A stretch of 62,202 nucleotides of DNA from Candidatus Hungatella pullicola (GTDB taxonomy: Bacteria > Bacillota > Clostridia > Lachnospirales > Lachnospiraceae), in the NCBI GenBank assembly GCA_019114305.1, contig DXFU01000054.1, forward strand, positions 1-62,202. Direction: 5' to 3'. The notes under the pieces were generated by a model. That model was not told where the DNA came from. It saw only the letters and a program-made list of their open reading frames with translations, and did not search any database. Every line of letters begins with the position of its first letter. Within the stretch, counting starts at the first letter, position 1. Made by a program: the position numbers and the translations under genes. Positions 8,386-16,515 of this stretch are shown here, one piece after another.

Positions 8386-9159
8386 TTAAAAGTCAATGAG
8401 CCTATATAAATTCCTGGCGTTGCGGGATGTGACTGCTTCCACTTCTTCAACGGAAATATTTTTAATCCGGCTGATCTCCTCCGCCACGTAGGAAAGATTT
8501 AACGAAGAATTTCTCTTTCCCCGGTTGGGAACAGGAGCAAGATAAGGACTGTCTGTCTCCAGCACAAGCCTGTCTAAAGGCATATACTCCACTACCTCCC
8601 GTACCTTTCTGGCATTTTTAAACGTAACAACGCCGCCGATTCCCAAAAAAAAGCCCATATTGAGAAACTCTCTGGCCATTTCCACGGAATAGGAAAAACA
8701 GTGAATCACGCCTCCCATATCACCAGCTTTCTCAGCTTTCATAATATCCAGAGTATCTTTGGCCGCGTCCCTGCTGTGAATTACCACAGGAAGGTTCTTT
8801 CTCCTTGCCAGATCCAATTGGCGGACAAACCACTTCTTCTGAGTGTCATGATCCGGTTCCTCCCAGTAGTAATCCAGTCCAATCTCTCCCACAGCCACAA
8901 TTTTAGGACAGTCCACATGTGTCTCCAGCCACTGGAAACTGCTCTCTGTCAGCTCACCGGTCTCATTGGGATGAACTCCCAGGGCGCCGTAAATCCAGGG
9001 GTAATCTTCTGTCAGCTTCTGTGTGGTTCTGCAAGATTTCAGACTGGCTCCAACATTAACCACAGCCTCAATTCCCCCTTCTCTCAGGGAACAAAGCAGC
9101 TGGTTTCTATCCTGATCAAAAGCCTCATCATCATAATGGGCATGGGTATCAAATATCAT
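8386..9159 (-). CDS. tatD: TatD family metal-dependent DNase
   Basis: This is a TIM-barrel metallohydrolase of the TatD family, cytoplasmic, with a proposed 3'-5' exonuclease role. The HxH metal motif is at residues 6-8 (FDTHAHYDD). Other family motifs are EIGLDYYW, VVIHSRDAAKDT, IHCFSYS and LETDSPYLAP. The start at MIFDTHAHYDD gives 257 aa and has AAAGGA 8 bases upstream; the frame is open for 74 more codons, but that stretch is not family sequence and includes TraX gene bases. It sits between traX and rsmA in a metG-led run. Confidence 0.95.
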   Translation of the reverse strand: MIFDTHAHYDDEAFDQDRNQLLCSLREGGIEAVVNVGASLKSCRTTQKLTEDYPWIYGALGVHPNETGELTESSFQWLETHVDCPKIVAVGEIGLDYYWEEPDHDTQKKWFVRQLDLARRKNLPVVIHSRDAAKDTLDIMKAEKAGDMGGVIHCFSYSVEMAREFLNMGFFLGIGGVVTFKNARKVREVVEYMPLDRLVLETDSPYLAPVPNRGKRNSSLNLSYVAEEISRIKNISVEEVEAVTSRNARNLYRLIDF

Positions 9160-9224
9160 GATATTTTCCTTTCTGTCTTTAAAAGCGCCTGCCCTAAAAA
9201 GGCAGCGCTTAATCTGTTGTTTCC

Positions 9225-9995
9225 TTACATACCTGCCAAATAAATAATCACCAGGTGAAGAGGGTAAAAGCAGTAAAAGAAATATTTCATTTTCCATTTC
9301 CCTCTCTCCCCACCATACAAAGCGATGGGAAGAAAAGCCAGGGCTGCCGCACCGTAATTGCCAATGCTCATAGCCGCGCAAATCAGTCCTCCGTAAATCA
9401 CGGTACCCTTTCTATCTCCATAATAAGTGTACAAAACCAGCACCAGCAAAACAGCCATAAAATCATAATCCACAGCCAGAAAGACAGCGGCTGCCGCTCC
9501 CCCTATAGCCGCCGCCGCTTGTTTAAAAGGCTGATACCTGTATGTTTCATAGGCAAAAAGGACCATAAGGCAAAGAAACAGCGTAAAAAATATATTCTGG
9601 TGCCCCCAGTAAAACATCCTGCCGGAAACAACCAGATCAAAAGGGATCTCTGACAGAAATGCAAAGCACAGCAACCTTGCTCCGTACTTTTTCACATTTC
9701 TTGTATGAAAAAAGCCTTCCACCAGCAAAAATGCCATAATAGGGAAGGTAATTCTTCCTATGGTGCGCAGAACAAAATAAAGATTCTCCAGCTCCCCCAC
9801 AGAAAAACCGGCAGAAGAAAAAAAGCGGGAGGCCAGTCCCCCATTTCTCCAAACACCGGCTTCTCCTTTCGCCGCGGCCAGGGCCTTGGGCAGTATGCAC
9901 GCTCCCACATGGTCCATAAACATAGCAATAATGGCTATAACCTTAAGCTGATTTCCTGAAATTCCTCTCAGGCCCTGTTTCTTTCCCTGGCTCAT
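9225..9995 (-). CDS. TraX family membrane protein
   Basis: This is a polytopic inner-membrane protein of the TraX family, relatives of which acetylate pilin or other envelope substrates. The hallmark N-terminus SGNQLKVIAIIAMFMDHVG is present, followed by FPIMAFLLVEGFFHTRNVKKY and about seven hydrophobic segments. Length is 256 aa from the ATG at 9995, which has GAGAGAGG ahead of it. The frame is open another 33 codons upstream (basic, non-hydrophobic), which I consider non-coding. Chromosomal TraX homologues are common in Clostridia and do not imply a conjugative element; no other transfer genes are near. It interrupts the usual metG-tatD adjacency. Confidence 0.85.
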   Translation of the reverse strand: MSQGKKQGLRGISGNQLKVIAIIAMFMDHVGACILPKALAAAKGEAGVWRNGGLASRFFSSAGFSVGELENLYFVLRTIGRITFPIMAFLLVEGFFHTRNVKKYGARLLCFAFLSEIPFDLVVSGRMFYWGHQNIFFTLFLCLMVLFAYETYRYQPFKQAAAAIGGAAAAVFLAVDYDFMAVLLVLVLYTYYGDRKGTVIYGGLICAAMSIGNYGAAALAFLPIALYGGERGKWKMKYFFYCFYPLHLVIIYLAGM

Positions 9996-10155
9996 AATTA
10001 CCTCTCTCACCGCCAAAGGACGCCCCGGGAGAATCTGCAGCCGCAGCAGACCTTTTACAGCCTGCCCCACGCTCCTCCCACGGCGTCCTTCCATCCATGG
10101 CTTTATTCTAATAGATTACCGAGCATTCTGCATTTACAGACCTTTTGCAGATACC

Positions 10156-12123
10156 TTAACAGATTTCCGCTCCTGCCGGCATTGGCTTCTCCGGAACCAT
10201 AAGAGACAGATTGCCGTTTTCATCCTCAGCGCACAGCAGCATGCCCTCTGACAAAACTCCCGCCAGTTTTGCCGGTTTTAAATTCACCACAACCATAACC
10301 TTCTTGCCAACCATTTCCTCCGGAGAATAGTGCGCCTTGATTCCGCTGACAATCTGCTTTACCTGACTTCCAATACGAACCTGTGAGCACAGAAGCTTCT
10401 TGGATTTAGGCACAGGCTCACAGGCAATAATCTGCCCCACCTGGAACTGGAGCTTGGCAAAGTCATCGTAGGTAATCTCTGCCTTTGGCTCTATGTCAAT
10501 AACAGGCTCGCTGTTTTCTGCCTCTTTCTTCTCTTCCGCCTGGTGCATTGCCTCAACCTTTTCAAGAACCTCTTTTACATCCATACGGGCAAAAAGAATC
10601 TCAGGTTTTTCCGTTACCTTATTGCCTGATGGATACAGACCAAACTGGTTCATTTGATCAAGTTCTCTCTTAACCGTGTTAAGCTGGGTTAAAATACGGG
10701 CCGAAGTATCCGGCATAAAGGATTCCAAAAGAGATGCGCCGATGGCAATGGCCTCAGTCAGATTATAAAGAACCGTCTCCAGACGTCCCTTTAACGCTTC
10801 ATCCTTGGCCAAAGTCCATGGGGTTGTCTCGTCAATGTACTTGTTGCTTCTACGGAAAATGTTAAAGATCTCAGTGATAGCGTCAGCCACTCTCAGCTTA
10901 TCCATCTTCTCCTGAACCTTCTTCACTTCATCAAGAACCACTGTCTTCAAATCCTCGTCTACCGGCTCTGAAACTCCGGCATTGGTTACAACGCCGCCGA
11001 AATACTTGTTAGACATAGAGATAGTACGGTTTACCAAATTCCCTAAAATGTTAGCCAGATCAGAATTCATGCGCTCTACCATCAGCTCCCAGGAAATTAC
11101 GCCGTCATTGTCAAACGGCATCTCATGGAGTACAAAATAGCGAACCGCATCTACACCGAAAAAGTCTACCAAAGTGTCTGCATACAGAACATTTCCCTTC
11201 GACTTGCTCATCTTGCCGTCTCCCTGGAGAAGCCACGGATGGCCGAATACCTGCTTGGGAAGAGGAAGATCCAGGGCCATAAGGAAAATAGGCCAGTAAA
11301 TAGTATGGAAACGGATAATGTCCTTTCCGATCAGATGAAGGTCTGCCGGCCAGAACTTATGAAACTGCTCCGTACTGTTTCCGTCACAGTCATAGCCAAT
11401 ACCGGTAATGTAGTTGGTCAGAGCATCCAGCCATACATAAGTAACGTGCTTGGGATCAAAGGTAACAGGAATTCCCCAGCTGAAAGTAGTTCTGGAAACA
11501 CACAGATCCTGAAGCCCTGGGAGAAGGAAATTGTTCATCATCTCATTTTTTCTGGATACTGGCTGAATAAACTCCGGATGGTCATTAATATACTGAATCA
11601 GTCTGTCGGCATACTTGCTCATACGGAAGAAATAAGCTTCTTCTTTGGCCGGCTTTACCTCCCGTCCGCAGTCGGGACACTTTCCGTCTACCAGCTGAGA
11701 CTCCGTAAAAAAGGACTCACAGGGAGTGCAGTACAATCCCTCATAGTATCCTTTATAAATATCTCCCTGATCATAAAGCTTCTTAAAAATCTTCTGAACC
11801 TGAGCTTCGTGGTCCTTATCCGTGGTGCGGATAAACTTGTCATAGGACGTGTTCATCAGATCCCAAATATTTTTAATCTCTCCTGCAGCTTTGTCTACAA
11901 ATTCCTGAGGAGTGACTCCGGCAGCCTCTGCCTTCTCCTCAATCTTCTGACCGTGCTCATCGGTTCCTGTCTGGAAGAACACGTCATAGCCCTCTGCCCT
12001 TTTATACCGGGCAATGGCATCAGCCAGAACTGCCTCGTAGGTATTGCCGATATGAGGCTTACCGGAAGCGTAGGCAATAGCCGTTGTAATATAATATGGT
12101 TTTTTGCTGCAATCCTTACACAT
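10156..12123 (-). CDS. metG: Methionine--tRNA ligase
   Basis: Cytoplasmic class-I synthetase charging tRNA-Met. Seen in the sequence: HIGN at residues 24-27 (the HIGH motif), a zinc knuckle with CTPC and CPDC, KMSKS near residue 300, the anticodon-binding helical domain, and a C-terminal tRNA-binding (EMAP/Trbp111-like) domain beginning at TYDDFAKLQFQVGQI. At 655 aa it is the long dimeric form usual in Firmicutes. The start ATG is preceded by GGAGG. Expression is controlled by the T-box leader just upstream. It heads a run with traX, tatD and rsmA; the 160-base gap after it contains no evident terminator. Confidence 0.97.
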   Translation of the reverse strand: MCKDCSKKPYYITTAIAYASGKPHIGNTYEAVLADAIARYKRAEGYDVFFQTGTDEHGQKIEEKAEAAGVTPQEFVDKAAGEIKNIWDLMNTSYDKFIRTTDKDHEAQVQKIFKKLYDQGDIYKGYYEGLYCTPCESFFTESQLVDGKCPDCGREVKPAKEEAYFFRMSKYADRLIQYINDHPEFIQPVSRKNEMMNNFLLPGLQDLCVSRTTFSWGIPVTFDPKHVTYVWLDALTNYITGIGYDCDGNSTEQFHKFWPADLHLIGKDIIRFHTIYWPIFLMALDLPLPKQVFGHPWLLQGDGKMSKSKGNVLYADTLVDFFGVDAVRYFVLHEMPFDNDGVISWELMVERMNSDLANILGNLVNRTISMSNKYFGGVVTNAGVSEPVDEDLKTVVLDEVKKVQEKMDKLRVADAITEIFNIFRRSNKYIDETTPWTLAKDEALKGRLETVLYNLTEAIAIGASLLESFMPDTSARILTQLNTVKRELDQMNQFGLYPSGNKVTEKPEILFARMDVKEVLEKVEAMHQAEEKKEAENSEPVIDIEPKAEITYDDFAKLQFQVGQIIACEPVPKSKKLLCSQVRIGSQVKQIVSGIKAHYSPEEMVGKKVMVVVNLKPAKLAGVLSEGMLLCAEDENGNLSLMVPEKPMPAGAEIC

Positions 12124-12166
12124 TGCTTTCCCTCCTGTTTTCTTGAGAACATGGATTCCTGAAAAG

Positions 12167-12472
12167 AAAAAAATCCCGCCTTAAAAATCCATTCCGGAAA
12201 TTTAAAGACGGGTATCTCACCGTGTTACCACTTTAATTCATCCGCACCTCGCGGTACAGACCTTACAGACTGCCCCTCTGCTGAGAACAGACAGTCCTGT
12301 GCGATAACGGGCACAACCGTGAAAGCCTAAAGGCCACCTGGGCCAATCAGCTTTTCTGCTCTGAGGCCATCTTCAGAAAGTTCCCTTTCCTTCCTTTTCA
12401 GCTGCCGGAAGTCTCTGTCAGCCGTTTCCTTTCCTACTCTTCTCTTCTCTGCATTTTCCTGTTCTTTGATTA
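12167..12472 (-). ncRNA. Met-specific T-box leader of metG
   Basis: On the minus strand, the T-box sequence AAAGTGGTAACACGG (12220-12234) lies ahead of an intrinsic terminator whose stem (CCCGTCTTTAAA pairing with TTTAAGGCGGG, 12172-12213) is followed by seven T residues. The stem I region contains GAAGATGGCCTC, so ATG at 12368-12370 is the likely specifier codon, matching methionine. T-box leaders read uncharged cognate tRNA through the specifier and the T-box bulge and switch from terminator to antiterminator (known). Boundaries are approximate: the 5' end is set from the promoter. Confidence 0.93.
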
Positions 12473-12478
12473 ATTTTT

Positions 12479-12507
12479 AGTGTAATAGTTTCCGCATGGT
12501 TTGTCAA
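12479..12507 (-). promoter_or_regulatory. Promoter of the metG T-box transcript
   Basis: On the minus strand, a consensus TTGACA (12502-12507) is followed after exactly 17 bases by TACACT (12479-12484). Transcription would begin near 12472, at the start of the T-box leader. Confidence 0.7.
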
Positions 12508-12607
12508 GCAGTAACCGGCACAGGAAAAGCGGGAAGAAAAAACTTCCTCTCATGCCTTTCCCTAAACGTCCATATAAATTATAATAGTGAAAGACGGAGG
12601 AATGAAT

Positions 12608-14428
12608 ATGAAGAAAAAAACACGCTATCAGACCCGCCGGTTTACAGCCGTCCTCATGTCGGCCATTCTGCTGACAGGCTGCGCCTGGCCCGAAACCATT
12701 CAAACGCAGCCGGAAACTGGCAGCAGTTACGAAACCTACTCTGCCAATGAATTAACCCATAAAAATCAATTCCGCCAGCTGGAGGAGGAGATCTTTCAGG
12801 ACAGTCTCACCCAATCTGCTCTGGATCTTCATTTTACTCTCTCCGCTCCGGAGGAATGGGGAGTAGGGGAGATTTCACAGACCTTCGGTCAATTTTCCAC
12901 AGAAACCACTGTGGAAGACTTTGAAAAACTTGGCAAATGGAAAGATCAGCTGGATGCCATCTCCATCCGTAATCTGGAAGAGGACCAAAAGCTGACCTAT
13001 CGAATTCTCTCTGAATATCTGGAAACAGAATTGTCCGCTCAGGGACTGGAGCTGTACTCAGAGCCTCTTTCCAGTACCATAGGCCTTCAGGCTCAGCTTC
13101 CTATCCTTCTTTCCGAATATGCCTTTTATGACCGCCAGGATGTGGAAAATTATCTCTCTCTTTTATCTGACATTGACCGCTTTTACAGCCAGATCATTGA
13201 GTTTGAGAAGCAGAAATCTGAAGCAGGACTTTTTATGTGTGATCAGGCGGCCAGAGATGTGCTGTCTTCCTGTGAGCCCTATCTGATCCAGGCTGACCAC
13301 AGCTTCCTGTCTGAAACCTTCAACACCAGAATCGATGCCCTTACTGATCTGACTGAGGAAGAAAAAGCTGCCTACAAGGAAGAGAATCTCAAGGTTCTTA
13401 CGGATCACTTTATCCCTGCTTACCAACTCCTTATGGATGGAATCAACGGTCTTATGGGAACGGGAACCAACGACAAGGGGCTTTGCTGGTATCCGAAGGG
13501 AAAAGAATACTACGAATACCTGGTCAGAGCCAATATCTGTTCATCCTACAACACCATAGAGGACTTGAAACGGGCGATGGAGAAGCAGATGAGCGAAGAT
13601 CTGAACGCTCTTGGCGAAATCGCCGCCAGCAATCCCCAGCTTTCAGACTCTCTGGAAACCTACTCTTTTTCAAGCTCCGACCCCACTGAGATTCTGGAAA
13701 GCCTGAAAACCCAGATCACGGAAGATTTCCCCGGACTTCCTCAGTGCAACTATACGGTGAAATATGTTCCCAAGCCTCTGGAAGGCTCTCTAAGCCCGGC
13801 ATTCTATTTTGTGCCTCCTATTGACCAATATGAAGACAATGTAATTTATATTAACAACGATTCCCGCTTTCACAGTGAAGATCTTTTTCCAACTCTGGCT
13901 CACGAAGGATATCCGGGACATCTCTATCAAAATGTATATTTCATTGCCAACAACGAAAGCAGCTTAAGGAAAATCCTTTCCTTTTCCAGCTACACAGAAG
14001 GCTGGGCTACCTATGTGGAACACTACTCCTACACTCTGGACAATGGCCTAGAAGAAAATATGGGAGAACTATTGGCCTACAACAACGCTGTGTCCCTGGG
14101 GCTGTATGCTCTTTTGGATGTCTATATTCACTATGACGGCTGGGGACGGGATGAGGTAAAATCTTACCTGGAAAGCTTTTATGGAATCTCCGGAGATGAT
14201 GTGGTAGACTCTATCTACTACAGCCTGGTGGAAAATCCAACCAATTATATGGAATACTATGTAGGCTACATGGAAATCTGTCAGATGAGGCAGACGGCAG
14301 AGCACGTACTGGGAGATAATTTTTCCCTGAAAGAATTCCACACCTTTCTTCTGGATCTTGGTCCTGCCCAGTTTTCCGTCATTCTTCCGGAATTTTTATC
14401 CTGGCTGGAAGACAACCGGCCTGATTAG
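12608..14428 (+). CDS. DUF885 family lipoprotein, putative metallopeptidase
   Basis: This is a surface-anchored protein of the DUF885 family. The N-terminus has a Lys-rich start and lipobox LTGC (Cys about residue 25), so it is predicted to be outside the membrane. The family motif LAHEGYPGHLYQ (near residue 430) contains a HExxxxH-like metal site; related proteins have been linked to M2/M32-like peptidases, but no substrate is established. The ATG at 12608 is chosen because GGAGG ends 7 bases before it; earlier in-frame ATGs lie on or next to that site. Monocistronic, opposite in strand to its neighbours, ending in a hairpin. Confidence 0.88.
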   Translation: MKKKTRYQTRRFTAVLMSAILLTGCAWPETIQTQPETGSSYETYSANELTHKNQFRQLEEEIFQDSLTQSALDLHFTLSAPEEWGVGEISQTFGQFSTETTVEDFEKLGKWKDQLDAISIRNLEEDQKLTYRILSEYLETELSAQGLELYSEPLSSTIGLQAQLPILLSEYAFYDRQDVENYLSLLSDIDRFYSQIIEFEKQKSEAGLFMCDQAARDVLSSCEPYLIQADHSFLSETFNTRIDALTDLTEEEKAAYKEENLKVLTDHFIPAYQLLMDGINGLMGTGTNDKGLCWYPKGKEYYEYLVRANICSSYNTIEDLKRAMEKQMSEDLNALGEIAASNPQLSDSLETYSFSSSDPTEILESLKTQITEDFPGLPQCNYTVKYVPKPLEGSLSPAFYFVPPIDQYEDNVIYINNDSRFHSEDLFPTLAHEGYPGHLYQNVYFIANNESSLRKILSFSSYTEGWATYVEHYSYTLDNGLEENMGELLAYNNAVSLGLYALLDVYIHYDGWGRDEVKSYLESFYGISGDDVVDSIYYSLVENPTNYMEYYVGYMEICQMRQTAEHVLGDNFSLKEFHTFLLDLGPAQFSVILPEFLSWLEDNRPD

Positions 14429-14433
14429 ACAAC

Positions 14434-14459
14434 AAGCGAAGGCGTATCCGCCTTCGCTT
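14434..14459. terminator. Bidirectional terminator between DUF885 and lyase genes
   Basis: A perfect 11-bp stem (AAGCGAAGGCG / CGCCTTCGCTT) with loop TATC lies between convergent genes. The plus-strand tail is CTTATTTT and the minus-strand tail is GTTGTT, so it should work better on the plus strand. Confidence 0.75.
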
Positions 14460-14482
14460 CTTATTTTACCTGTAACCTATGA

Positions 14483-16477
14483 TTAAAAATGAATGATCCT
14501 TTTTTCTCCGCTTTCTTCCAGAATTTCAATAACCATATGTCCTTCTCCCTCTTCCCGGAAGCTTACCTCCTTAACGGCCGGCTTTTCTTTCCAGGTGTCT
14601 ATTACATGGGCGCAGATCACAGACGTTCCCTTCCTTCTCTCAATCAGATACTGAATATCTCCCGTAGATGGATTGTCAGGCCCCTGGGCCAAAAACAGAC
14701 TCTGGCCGCTGCCCCATCCGTATACATGGGTAACTACATCATTATCCTGGTATTTCACCAGATAAGTGCCTTGATCTGCCTTCGTCTCCCATACATCCTT
14801 CAGATAACATAACGGTTTTTTCTGAGAAAAGGTTTCCTTCTGCACCCACTGGCCTCCTTTAGGCTGCAAAACCCTTTCTCCGGAAAAATGCATAATCCAG
14901 TCAACCGGCTGATCTTCAGGCGCGTTTTCGCAGATCATCATCTCCGCAAAATACGTTCCTGTCCAGGCAATTTTTCTTGTCATTGTAACAGGTCTGTAAT
15001 TTTCTTCTTTCCACTGGACAATAGTAAAGCTGTCAGGCATTGTGTATGGCGCTGTCCAGTCAGCCTTGGCCTCCACATAGATCACTTTGTCCACTTCCTC
15101 ATAACGGGTTAGAATCCCGTTAACCGGAGCCTGATTTTCCTCTCCCACAGCCATTGTATTGTGTGTTGCTGTGTTTTTATAATAATCATAGTGCATCTTC
15201 GCCCCATAACCGGTGGTTCCCAAATCATGGGAAACAGATTTTCCAAAAGCTATCCAGCTAAGAGACAATCTGTCATAATGATCATGCTCTCCGCCATAGC
15301 TGTCATGCTTAAACAGCAGATACCTTCCATTCTCTCCCCTGAGAACCGTGTGACCAAAAGTTCCCACAGCGGTGTGATAATTATGGAGAGGCAGATCCGC
15401 AGTCTCTATCTCATCTGCTCCGTAAAGAAAGGCCTCCAGATTATCTCTCTCTGTTCCCTTATAAACCGTATTGAGAATAAAGGCCAGCTTTTGTCCGCCC
15501 AGCTCCCGGTATGCAAATTCATACATCTGTTTCATGGAAGATTTATGGCCGTAATTTGTATCATTGAGCATAGGAATTTCCATATCCGGCTGCAGAAACT
15601 CAAAGGGAAGCTCCATCATTTTTTTGTAATTGGGATGATTAATGTGGCTGTACTTTGTATGGAGCGCAAACTTTTCAAAAGCAAAAAAGCTGACAAGAGC
15701 ATAAAAATGATAGCCAAACGCCCCCTCAAACCACATGCCGCTGGGAAGCATTCCGTGTTCCAGCTGGTACACAAGTCCATAATCATCATAAACCGCGGCA
15801 TTGGCATAATCCTCCCGTCCAAAGAGAATTCCTATTACCGCAATGGCAGAGTTGATAATTACCTCATGATTATGCAGCTGTCTGTGACGGTGCTCCAAAA
15901 GGAACTGCGCCCCTGGAAGAAGCATGGAATCTCTCACCAGTTCTTTCTCCTCTTTAGTCATATAATCACTGAGGATGTCATATGCCATGGCATAGGTTCT
16001 CTGAAAATTGGCTTCGTCTAAGGTCTGGGCTCCCGACCTTCCAGGTCCGTTATAGGGGATATTGCCGTGGACCTCATAGTTAGGATAGTTTCTTGCATAT
16101 TCCGTCATAATATCCACAGCTTTTCTGGCATAAGAATCATCCTCTGTGGCCAGCCATAAAATAGCCATCTTATAAACCCCTTCGTAATTTGAGGAATTTA
16201 CCAGTCCCCACCAGGAACTGTCATAAGGCTCTCCGGAAAATGACTTCTTACAGTGGGGACACAGATGACTGTACGGACTTGTTCTGTCAAAAATAAGGGA
16301 AACGGAACAGTCGGGGCAGTAATAATAAAGCTGCCAATTGGCAATTCCTGTTTTAGGGGCCAAAATCTCTCCTTTATAGACTTCCTGCACCTCTTTTTTT
16401 AATCGCTCCATTACCTGAGGAGCTTTCCTGCTTCTTATTCTTATTTTTTCTACTTCCTTCTCTGTAAACTGAATCAT
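14483..16477 (-). CDS. Heparinase II/III-family protein (polysaccharide lyase-like)
   Basis: This is a predicted uronic-acid polysaccharide or oligosaccharide lyase. The 664-aa protein has an N-terminal alpha-helical toroid region with a CPDC...CPHC zinc-knuckle-like insert (about residues 55-80), then the beta-sandwich segment GEHDHYDRLSLSWIAFGK and YYKNTATHNTMAVGEEN, characteristic of heparinase II/III and oligo-alginate-lyase relatives. No signal peptide is visible, so it should act in the cytoplasm on imported oligosaccharides. The start at 16477 has GGAGG/AAAGG upstream; an ATG 7 codons earlier lacks a ribosome site. It is the last gene of the ABC/YesMN operon, which fits a catabolic role. 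Exact substrate unknown. Confidence 0.85.
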   Translation of the reverse strand: MIQFTEKEVEKIRIRSRKAPQVMERLKKEVQEVYKGEILAPKTGIANWQLYYYCPDCSVSLIFDRTSPYSHLCPHCKKSFSGEPYDSSWWGLVNSSNYEGVYKMAILWLATEDDSYARKAVDIMTEYARNYPNYEVHGNIPYNGPGRSGAQTLDEANFQRTYAMAYDILSDYMTKEEKELVRDSMLLPGAQFLLEHRHRQLHNHEVIINSAIAVIGILFGREDYANAAVYDDYGLVYQLEHGMLPSGMWFEGAFGYHFYALVSFFAFEKFALHTKYSHINHPNYKKMMELPFEFLQPDMEIPMLNDTNYGHKSSMKQMYEFAYRELGGQKLAFILNTVYKGTERDNLEAFLYGADEIETADLPLHNYHTAVGTFGHTVLRGENGRYLLFKHDSYGGEHDHYDRLSLSWIAFGKSVSHDLGTTGYGAKMHYDYYKNTATHNTMAVGEENQAPVNGILTRYEEVDKVIYVEAKADWTAPYTMPDSFTIVQWKEENYRPVTMTRKIAWTGTYFAEMMICENAPEDQPVDWIMHFSGERVLQPKGGQWVQKETFSQKKPLCYLKDVWETKADQGTYLVKYQDNDVVTHVYGWGSGQSLFLAQGPDNPSTGDIQYLIERRKGTSVICAHVIDTWKEKPAVKEVSFREEGEGHMVIEILEESGEKRIIHF

Positions 16478-16515
16478 GTGTTTTACCTTTCCTCCCATTG
16501 TTTTTCCATTGATGA

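Noticed and set aside
9225-9995. TraX as evidence for a conjugative element
   Set aside because: No relaxase, coupling protein, integrase or att-like repeats were seen, and TraX homologues are common on Clostridia chromosomes.
11125-12162. Plus-strand open frame of 345 codons opposite metG
   Set aside because: It mirrors the conserved metG coding sequence and its translation has no recognisable family.
15161-16021. Plus-strand open frame of 286 codons opposite the heparinase-type gene
   Set aside because: It is a shadow of a conserved coding region; the translation is low in acidic residues and unlike a protein family.
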